64,000 nt of DNA from NCBI GenBank assembly GCA_025965895.1, contig JAOPWC010000105.1, forward strand, positions 62,001 through 126,000. The letters run 5' to 3'. A program made the position numbers and the translations under genes. Origin of the DNA: Mycobacterium sp. (lineage in GTDB: Bacteria; Actinomycetota; Actinomycetes; Mycobacteriales; Mycobacteriaceae). Under the pieces are notes generated by a model, which had not been told where the DNA came from, ran no database searches, and was given only the letters and a program-made list of their open reading frames with translations. The stretch's first letter is position 1. Each line of letters begins with the position of its first letter. This document shows, one piece after another, positions 58,608-64,000 of the stretch.

Positions 58608-59900
58608 GTGGCCCATCGAGCAATTCCACCTGACGGCATGTTCGCCGTCGACGCGAGTGCCGACGCGCAGCGTCGTCGTCAGCTGCGCCGGATGAAGCTG
58701 GTCGCGCTCGGCTTCCTGATCGGCGCGACCGTGGTGTTCTTCGGCTGCCGCTGGGCCCAGGCACACGCCGCCCCGGGCTGGGTGTCCTACGTCGGCGCGG
58801 CCGCTGAAGCCGGGATGGTCGGCGCGCTGGCCGACTGGTTCGCCGTCACCGCGCTGTTCAAGCATCCGCTGGGCATACCGATCCCGCACACCGCGATCAT
58901 CAAGCGCAAAAAGGACCAGCTCGGTGAGGGCCTCGGCGCGTTCGTGCGGGAGAACTTCCTGTCGCCACAGGTCGTGCAGACCAAGCTGCGCGACGCCGAG
59001 ATCGCCGGCCGGCTGGGCAAATGGCTGTCGGATTACAGCCACGCCACCAGGGTGGCAGCCGAGAGTGCGACGGTGCTGAGGGTGCTGGTGGAGATGCTGC
59101 GCGACGAGGACGTTCAGCACGTTCTGGACCGGATGATCGTCAAGCGCATCGCCGAACCGCAATGGGGTCCGCCGGTGGGCCGCGTGCTCGCGACCCTCCT
59201 GGCCGAGGGACGCCAGGAGGCGCTGATTCAGCTCCTGGCCGACCGGGCCTTCCAGTGGGCGCTCAATGCGGGGGACACGATTCAGCGCGTGGTGACCCGC
59301 GACTCGCCGAGCTGGTCGCCGCGTTTCGTCGACGAGCTCGTCGGCGACCGCATCCATCGCGAGCTGGTGGAGTTCACCGACAAGGTGCGCCGCAACCCCG
59401 ACCACGAAGTGCGACGCTCAGCCACCCGCTTTTTGTTCGAATTCGCCGACGATCTGCAGCAGGACGAAGCCACCATCGCCCGGGCCGAGTCGGTCAAGGA
59501 GCAGCTGATGGCCCGCGACGAGGTGAGCAATGCCGCCGCGACGGCATGGCGGGCCGCCAAGCGGATGATCCTTGAGTCGGTCGACGACCCGTCGAGCGCC
59601 CTGCGCACCCGTATCGCCGACTCGGTGGTGCACATTGGTGAGTCCCTGCGCGACGACGCCGACCTGCGCGACAAGGTCGACGACTGGATCGTGCGGGCCG
59701 CTGAACACCTGGTCAGCGAATACGGGGTGGAGATCACCACGATCATCACCGACACGATCGAACGGTGGGACGCCGAGGAGGCCAGCCGCCGCATTGAGCT
59801 GCACGTGGGCCGCGATCTACAATTCATCCGCATCAACGGCACCGTCGTGGGGGCACTGGCCGGCCTGCTGATCTACGCCACGGCTCAGCTACTCTTCTAA
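58608..59900 (+). CDS. DUF445 membrane-anchored protein (Rv0473-like)
   Basis: A 430-residue protein with an N-terminal membrane helix (about residues 30-48), the DUF445 segment VGALADWFAVTALFKHPLGI, then a long amphipathic/coiled region with repeated charged heptads, and a C-terminal membrane helix (VVGALAGLLIYATAQLLF). The family resembles YjiN and YheB; function unknown, membrane-associated. GTG start 58608 gives residues resembling Rv0473. Confidence 0.82.
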   Translation: MAHRAIPPDGMFAVDASADAQRRRQLRRMKLVALGFLIGATVVFFGCRWAQAHAAPGWVSYVGAAAEAGMVGALADWFAVTALFKHPLGIPIPHTAIIKRKKDQLGEGLGAFVRENFLSPQVVQTKLRDAEIAGRLGKWLSDYSHATRVAAESATVLRVLVEMLRDEDVQHVLDRMIVKRIAEPQWGPPVGRVLATLLAEGRQEALIQLLADRAFQWALNAGDTIQRVVTRDSPSWSPRFVDELVGDRIHRELVEFTDKVRRNPDHEVRRSATRFLFEFADDLQQDEATIARAESVKEQLMARDEVSNAAATAWRAAKRMILESVDDPSSALRTRIADSVVHIGESLRDDADLRDKVDDWIVRAAEHLVSEYGVEITTIITDTIERWDAEEASRRIELHVGRDLQFIRINGTVVGALAGLLIYATAQLLF

Positions 59901-59904
59901 GAGG

Positions 59905-59935
59905 GTGCTAACTGAGTGCTTGCAATAGTTAGCAC
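59905..59935. promoter_or_regulatory. Operator-like inverted repeat GTGCTAAC-N15-GTTAGCAC upstream of the XRE gene
   Basis: Perfect 8-bp arms at 59905-59912 and 59928-59935; a second internal pair GAGTGCT/AGCACT (59914-59920 and 59931-59936) shares the right arm. The element overlaps the predicted -35 and spacer of the XRE promoter. Likely a self-operator of the XRE protein. It is not CIRCE, because the GAGTGC and GCACT arms face the opposite way. Confidence 0.55.
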
Positions 59936-59948
59936 TAGCCTTTAGGGT
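59920..59948 (+). promoter_or_regulatory. Promoter of the XRE gene: TTGCAA-N17-TAGGGT
   Basis: TTGCAA (59920-59925), 17-bp spacer, TAGGGT (59943-59948). The start codon is 43 nt further on. The spacing is ideal for a primary sigma factor. Confidence 0.55.
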
Positions 59949-59991
59949 ATTTCTTGTTCGTGCTGATACCCATCCGTCAAGGTGGTGAACC

Positions 59992-60387
59992 ATGCCTCCG
60001 CAAGAGGGAGATATCGCCGCCGTCGTGACAAACGCCGCCCAGGACATCGGCAGCTTCATCAGGGCGCAGCGTGAGGCGGCGCAGGTGTCGGTGCGACAGT
60101 TGGCCGATAAGGCCGGTGTCAGTAATCCGTATCTCAGTCAGATCGAGCGCGGATTGCGCAAACCGTCTGCCGACGTGCTCAGCCAGATTGCCAAGGCGCT
60201 TCGGGTTTCCGCCGAGGTGCTCTACATCCGGGCCGGGATTCTCGAACCCGCCGAGCCCAGCGCGGTGCGCGACGCGATCATCACCGACACGGCGATCAGC
60301 GAGCGGCAGAAGCAGGTTCTGCTCGACATCTACACCTCGTTTTGCCAACAGAACGAAGCTGCCCGTGGGGAGTCGACGACTGCCTGA
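59992..60387 (+). CDS. XRE-family transcriptional regulator (Rv0474-like)
   Basis: A 131-residue regulator; helix-turn-helix at about residues 22-75 (FIRAQREAAQVSVRQLADKA, SNPYLSQIERGLRKPSADVL) and a short C-terminal helical tail. It precedes hbhA by 59 nt on the same strand, as in M. tuberculosis, so it may regulate hbhA as well as itself through the inverted repeat at 59905-59935. Confidence 0.9.
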   Translation: MPPQEGDIAAVVTNAAQDIGSFIRAQREAAQVSVRQLADKAGVSNPYLSQIERGLRKPSADVLSQIAKALRVSAEVLYIRAGILEPAEPSAVRDAIITDTAISERQKQVLLDIYTSFCQQNEAARGESTTA

Positions 60388-60446
60388 CCCCGCGAGAAGT
60401 GTGACATCGATACCAGCCAAGTCTCTGAAGTGAAAGGAATCCCGAG

Positions 60447-61037
60447 ATGGCCGAACGAAACACTCCCAACATCGACGACCTGAAGGCTCCGCTGCTCGCC
60501 GCGGTCGGCGCCGCCGACCTTGCGCTGGAGCGGGTCAACGAGATCGTCGCCACCCTGCGCGACCGCGCCGATGATGCCCGCACCGATGCGAGCAGCCGTG
60601 CGCAGGAAACCCGTGACCGGCTGACCAAGCTGCAGGAGGACCTGCCCAAGCGGCGCGAAGAGCTGCGCGGCCGGCTCAGCGGCGACGAGCTGCGCAAGGC
60701 CGCGGAGACCTACCGCGAATCCGCGACCGAGATGTACCAGAGCCTGATCGAGCGCGGCGAGGCCGCGCTGGAGCGGCTGCGCACCCAGCCCGGGTTCGAG
60801 GACAGCAGGGCACGCGCGGAGCAGGCCTTCAGCGACACCGTTGAGCTGACCCAGGAGGCGCTCGGAAACGTCGCGAGCCAGACACGCGCGGTCGGTGAGC
60901 GTGCCGCCAAGCTGATCGGCCGGGAGCCGAAGGACGAGTCCGCCACGCCGGCGAAGAAGGTCGCGCCGGCCAAGAAGGCGTCCGCCAAGAAGGCTCCGGC
61001 GAAGAAGGCTCCGGGCAAGAAGGTCACCCAGAAGTAG
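60447..61037 (+). CDS. hbhA: HbhA, heparin-binding hemagglutinin
   Basis: A 196-residue surface-associated adhesin. Residues about 10-150 form a long amphipathic coiled coil (repeated Leu/Ala with Arg/Glu); the C-terminus is Lys-Ala-Pro-rich (residues about 160-196, [20 protein letters not shown]), which in M. tuberculosis binds heparan sulfate and is methylated on lysines. AAAGGAAT precedes the ATG. It also influences lipid bodies and cell shape in related species. Corresponds to Rv0475. Confidence 0.96.
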   Translation: MAERNTPNIDDLKAPLLAAVGAADLALERVNEIVATLRDRADDARTDASSRAQETRDRLTKLQEDLPKRREELRGRLSGDELRKAAETYRESATEMYQSLIERGEAALERLRTQPGFEDSRARAEQAFSDTVELTQEALGNVASQTRAVGERAAKLIGREPKDESATPAKKVAPAKKASAKKAPAKKAPGKKVTQK

Positions 61038-61066
61038 TCTCGGTCGACGGCCGGACGGTACCCGCA

Positions 61067-61072
61067 TAGGCT
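61067..61072 (+). promoter_or_regulatory. -10 box TAGGCT, leaderless Rv0476-like promoter
   Basis: TAGGCT, 7 nt, then GTG at 61080. Confidence 0.45.
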
Positions 61073-61079
61073 TACTTGT

Positions 61080-61355
61080 GTGAGCCACCTTGTGGGTACC
61101 GTCCTGCTCGTTTTGACGATAGCCGTCCTGTTGACGACGGTGTACGCGTTCGTCCACGCCGCTATGCAGCGAGGTGACGCCTATACCGCCGCCGGCAAGC
61201 TCACCAAGCCTGTCTGGCTGGTGATCCTCGGGGCCGGAGCCTTGCTGGCGCTGGTCCTCGGCGTCACCGGAATCGCGATCGCGGCCGTGGCGGCCGGTGT
61301 CTACCTCGTCGACGTCCGTCCCAAGCTGCTGGAAATCCAAGGCAAATCGCGCTAG
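61080..61355 (+). CDS. Small membrane protein, DUF2516 (Rv0476-like), 91 aa
   Basis: Two to three hydrophobic helices (about residues 5-28, 45-78) with [20 protein letters not shown] between, typical of DUF2516. Function unknown. The next gene starts 4 nt after its stop. Confidence 0.82.
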   Translation: MSHLVGTVLLVLTIAVLLTTVYAFVHAAMQRGDAYTAAGKLTKPVWLVILGAGALLALVLGVTGIAIAAVAAGVYLVDVRPKLLEIQGKSR

Positions 61356-61359
61356 CCGC

Positions 61360-61767
61360 ATGCGAGCCGCCCTGCTCGCGGCCGGGGCCGCACCGATCGT
61401 GATGCTCGCCTGCGCCCCTGCCCACGCCGATCCGGCCCCGCCGCCTCCACCACCGCCCTACATCGACCACACGGCATGGGTGCACTGGGCCGACCTGTCC
61501 AGCCTTCGCGTCTACCCCACGCCGGCCGGCCGGCGAGCGAGCACCGAGTTCGTCAGCCCCGACGAGGCGTGGTCCGAGGTGCTCGCCGAGGCGCCGGACG
61601 CCGACCGGCCGGGCATGCGCGCCCAGTTCGTCTGTCACTGGCAGTTCGCCGAGGTGGCGCAGGCAGGCAAGGTCAGCTGGAACCTCGAGCCGTGGCGGCC
61701 GGTGGTCGACGACGCCACGATGATCGCCACGGGCTGTAACCCCGGCGCCATCGCGGAACCGTTCTAG
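61360..61767 (+). CDS. Secreted DUF2599-like protein (Rv0477-like), 135 aa
   Basis: Signal peptide at residues about 1-23 ([13 protein letters not shown], likely cleavage after AHA), a Pro-rich spacer, then [20 protein letters not shown] and [12 protein letters not shown]. Two cysteines in the mature part (FVCHW, GCNPG) may form a disulfide. Probably exported. Function unknown. Its stop TAG shares its last base with the deoC GTG. Confidence 0.78.
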   Translation: MRAALLAAGAAPIVMLACAPAHADPAPPPPPPPYIDHTAWVHWADLSSLRVYPTPAGRRASTEFVSPDEAWSEVLAEAPDADRPGMRAQFVCHWQFAEVAQAGKVSWNLEPWRPVVDDATMIATGCNPGAIAEPF

Positions 61768-62444
61768 TGCTGACCAGCGGCGAGCTGGCCGGTCTGATCG
61801 ACCACACGCTGCTCAAACCGGAGGCCGCGGGCGCCGATGTCGCGGCCCTGGTGGCCGAGGCTGTCGAACTCGGCACTTTCGCGGTCTGCGTGTCGCCGTC
61901 GATGGTGCCGGTCGCCGCCGCGGCGCTGCCCGGCCGCGGTCCGCTGATCGCGGCGGTGGCCGGATTTCCGTCCGGGAAACACTTGAGCGTGATCAAGGCC
62001 GCCGAGGCCGGGCGGGCGGTAGCGGCAGGTGCCGCCGAGATCGATATGGTCATCGACGTCGGTGCCGCGCTGGCCGGCGAGTTCGACACCGTGCGCGACG
62101 AAATCGCGGCCGTGCGGGCAGCGGTACCGGACGCCACGCTGAAGGTGATCGTCGAGTCCGCGGCGCTGCTGGCTCTTCCCGGCGGCGGGGCAGCCACGCT
62201 GGTTGCGGCATGCCGGGCCGCCGAGGATGCCGGGGCCGACTTCGTCAAAACCTCCACCGGATTTCACCCCAACGGGGGCGCATCGGTGACGGCCGTGGAG
62301 ATGATGGCCGAGGCCGTCGGCGGCCGGCTCGGTGTGAAGGCCAGCGGCGGCATCCGTACCGCCGCCGATGCGGTCGCGATGATCAGCGCGGGCGCCACCC
62401 GGCTGGGTTTATCGGGTACCCGAGCGGTGCTCGACGGGCTATAG
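61767..62444 (+). CDS. deoC: DeoC, deoxyribose-phosphate aldolase
   Basis: A 225-residue TIM-barrel aldolase. It splits 2-deoxyribose-5-phosphate into glyceraldehyde-3-phosphate and acetaldehyde; the Schiff-base Lys is in [12 protein letters not shown] (about residue 190) and the other active lysine in DFVKTSTGF (about 159). [10 protein letters not shown] opens the family. GTG start overlaps the previous stop (TAGTG). Its product acetaldehyde could feed an aldehyde dehydrogenase. Overlaps the convergent DUF2993 gene by 6 nt. Corresponds to Rv0478. Confidence 0.95.
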   Translation: MLTSGELAGLIDHTLLKPEAAGADVAALVAEAVELGTFAVCVSPSMVPVAAAALPGRGPLIAAVAGFPSGKHLSVIKAAEAGRAVAAGAAEIDMVIDVGAALAGEFDTVRDEIAAVRAAVPDATLKVIVESAALLALPGGGAATLVAACRAAEDAGADFVKTSTGFHPNGGASVTAVEMMAEAVGGRLGVKASGGIRTAADAVAMISAGATRLGLSGTRAVLDGL

Positions 62445-63320
62445 GTTGGCGAAGCAGGGATCCTGGTTGCCCTGCGGGATCGACGCGTTGCGCGTCGAAA
62501 AGTGGCCCACCACACCGGTATTGGTGACCTGCACGCTGTCGGCGTGGATGCCCAGCGGGTAGTTGTTGGTCAGCTGGGAGGTGAACGCATCCAGCGCGGG
62601 CTGCACCGACTCGCTCGGCAGCATGAAACCCAGCCCAGTCAGGCTGACCACCTGCAGCGACACGCCGTTGTTGACGATCTGCGGCTTGGCGGTGATGCTG
62701 CCGAGGCCGCCCTGGAGCGCGATGGTGCCGTCATTGGGGTTCGTCTGCACGCCGCTGACGAAGCTGCCGAACAGCGGGATCGCGTTCTGGATCGTCTGCT
62801 TGATGCCGTCCGAGGACCAGGTGATCGCTGCGTCCAGGGCGCCGATCGTGCCCTTCGAGTTCGCACTGCCCTGCAAGCGGACGTCGTTGACGTTCACGTC
62901 GGCCTTCATACCCTTGGCCGCGCGGATCTGGTTCCCGGCGGTGTGAATCGAGATGTCGGTGTAGTGGCCGGTCATGTGCTGCAGAAGGAACGGCGTCGGG
63001 CCGAACGAGACGCTTGCCGTGTCCTGCACGACGCATTCGGTGGCCGCGGCCACAACGCTGTCCGCTCGGTGGCGGGCGTACAGCTCAGCGCCGAGCAACC
63101 CCGCGGCGATCAGCGCCACCACGATCACAGCGATCAGGACGATCGACAACGGGTCGCCGAGACGGAAGCGGCGGCGCTTGGTACTCACCGGGTCAGCCGT
63201 GCCCTTCCCTGTTCCCTGAGGCGGCTGTGGAAACTGCTGGGTGGGAGGCTCCGGGCGGGCGGGCCGAGCCCAGGCCGTCGGATCTCCGTGCGGCGGCGGC
63301 GGTCCCTGCGGATTCGTCAC
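62439..63320 (-). CDS. DUF2993 (LmeA-like) membrane protein (Rv0479c-like)
   Basis: A 293-residue protein: Pro-rich cytoplasmic N-terminus (about 50 residues), one membrane helix ([20 protein letters not shown], about 57-76), and an external DUF2993 domain with the diagnostic [20 protein letters not shown] (about 106-125). DUF2993 proteins such as LmeA bind lipids and act in lipomannan maturation; the role here is inferred from the domain only. ATGA overlap with the nitrilase-like gene (63317-63320). Confidence 0.85.
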   Translation of the reverse strand: MTNPQGPPPPHGDPTAWARPARPEPPTQQFPQPPQGTGKGTADPVSTKRRRFRLGDPLSIVLIAVIVVALIAAGLLGAELYARHRADSVVAAATECVVQDTASVSFGPTPFLLQHMTGHYTDISIHTAGNQIRAAKGMKADVNVNDVRLQGSANSKGTIGALDAAITWSSDGIKQTIQNAIPLFGSFVSGVQTNPNDGTIALQGGLGSITAKPQIVNNGVSLQVVSLTGLGFMLPSESVQPALDAFTSQLTNNYPLGIHADSVQVTNTGVVGHFSTRNASIPQGNQDPCFANL

Positions 63321-64000
63321 CCGCGCGATTCTGCCCTATCAACCTGAGCGAACTGCGAGCGGTTGCGCAACACCGCAAGTGTGTCGCGGGCCGAGGTGAC
63401 GTCGTCCATGTCGATGTCGGCGACGACCAGCCGCGGTGTCTCGGCCGCCTCGACCACCACCTCGCCCAGCGGAGACGCCACCAGGCTGCCGCCGACGCCC
63501 GTCGGCGCCTTGGCGGCGGCCACGTCGTCACCCGGATAGGCCTGGGCGGCCGCAGCGACGAAGCTCGTGGAGTCCAGCGCGCGGGCCCGGCACAGCAGTC
63601 TCCACTGGTCGAGCTTGCCCGGGCCCGAGCCCCAGGACGCGCTCACCGTGATCAGCTTGGCGCCGGCCAGTGCCAGCTCGCTGTACAGCGCGGGGAAGCG
63701 GACGTCGTAGCAGGTGGTCAACCCGACGCCGACGCCGTCGACCTCGATGAGCACGGGCTCGCGCCCCGGCGCCACCGTGCGGGACTCGACGAAACCGAAT
63801 GCGTCGTACAGGTGGATCTTGTCGTAGTGAGTGTCGATCCCGCGGCCCGCCGCGATCAGCGTATTCGTGACGCGGCCGTCGTGGCTCGGGCAGAACATGC
63901 CGGCGACCACGACGATGCCAGCCTTGTCGGCGATCACCCGCAGACCCGACGCCCACGGTCCGTCGAGCGGCTCCGCGACGGGCTTCAACGGCACACCGAA
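63317..64000 (-). CDS. Nitrilase-superfamily amidohydrolase (Rv0480c-like), 5' end cut by window edge
   Basis: The frame is open to base 64000 (last visible N-terminal residues FGVPLKPVAEP), so the start lies outside the window. The catalytic Lys is visible in YDKIHLYDAFG and the nucleophile Cys in TTCYDVRFPALY; the third member, a Glu, would be beyond the right edge. It hydrolyses C-N bonds, possibly an omega-amidase type. It overlaps the DUF2993 gene by ATGA and so forms a two-gene minus-strand operon. Confidence 0.9.
   Translation of the reverse strand, partial: FGVPLKPVAEPLDGPWASGLRVIADKAGIVVVAGMFCPSHDGRVTNTLIAAGRGIDTHYDKIHLYDAFGFVESRTVAPGREPVLIEVDGVGVGLTTCYDVRFPALYSELALAGAKLITVSASWGSGPGKLDQWRLLCRARALDSTSFVAAAAQAYPGDDVAAAKAPTGVGGSLVASPLGEVVVEAAETPRLVVADIDMDDVTSARDTLAVLRNRSQFAQVDRAESRG

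Noticed and set aside
59905..59936. Possible CIRCE element upstream of the XRE gene
   Set aside because: The arms are in the opposite order (AGTGCT ... AGCACT) to the GCACTC ... GAGTGC of CIRCE, and the spacer is not 9 bp.

Overview
The window looks like a chromosomal segment of a fast-growing mycobacterium (Mycolicibacterium-like). G+C is very high, GTG starts are common, and many genes begin 6-7 nt after a TANNNT -10 box. The backbone follows the Mycobacterium tuberculosis order from thiG (Rv0417) to Rv0480c. It includes thiC/thiD, xthA, def, Rv0430, virR, sodC, Rv0433, Rv0434, Rv0435c, pssA, psd, moeA2, groEL2, Rv0457c-Rv0468 (with lpdC, ramB, aceA and fadB2), Rv0472c-Rv0477 (with hbhA), deoC and Rv0479c/Rv0480c. 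Homologies are recalled from protein motifs and synteny; no database search was run.

Layout. 1-5 kb: the 3' end of thiG, an SGNH hydrolase, an Ami1-like amidase, an ABC exporter pair and lipoprotein peptidase lpqL. 5-9 kb: a PadR regulator and a minus-strand BVMO / small membrane protein / amino-acid permease operon. 9-12 kb: the minus-strand thiC-thiD-hydrolase operon behind a TPP riboswitch, divergent from an MFS exporter. 13.7-18.7 kb: xthA, def, DUF3263, virR, sodC, a glutamate-cysteine ligase-like gene and a Lon-N-domain gene. 18.7-29.9 kb: a long minus-strand run of moeA, psd, pssA and a CDC48-like AAA ATPase, then a six-gene Mrp Na+/H+ antiporter (AB fusion, C, D, E, F, G) that sits inside otherwise tuberculosis-like synteny. 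30-36 kb: an SDR, a bacterial PH-domain pair, a HAD phosphatase, an SF2 helicase and a cupin. 36-38 kb: groEL2 with two CIRCE operators and a strong terminator. 38-45 kb: a DUF559 nuclease-like gene, an amidohydrolase, a broken VOC gene, DinB and prolyl oligopeptidase. 45-50 kb: aldehyde dehydrogenase, DUF779, two small membrane proteins, lpdC and a ferritin-like protein with a flavin reductase. 51-64 kb: ramB with aceA/fadB2 (glyoxylate and acyl metabolism), PPK2, TetR, DUF445, an XRE regulator next to hbhA, deoC and a nitrilase-family gene cut by the right edge.

How the genes work together. Groups that clearly cooperate are thiamine synthesis (thiG, thiC, thiD), phospholipid synthesis (pssA, psd), the Mrp antiporter, the glyoxylate switch (RamB regulating AceA) and redox/iron handling (ferritin-like protein plus reductase).

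Most unusual observations. Two operon junctions carry short perfect or near-perfect tandem repeats in which every unit is bounded by TGATG, so each encodes a complete mini-ORF coupled stop-to-start between the flanking genes: 17-bp units at 18049-18099 and 32-bp units at 46667-46730. This resembles the logic of MIRU elements. A third junction repeat lengthens the ThiG tail (45-103). In addition, the DUF559 gene is flanked by copies of a GACTGTGCGG-type motif in inverted and direct orientation. Several gene remnants (uracil permease, GNAT, VOC, one unrecognised) mark places where this locus has been remodelled. I saw no CRISPR array, insertion sequence, prophage, rRNA or tRNA.
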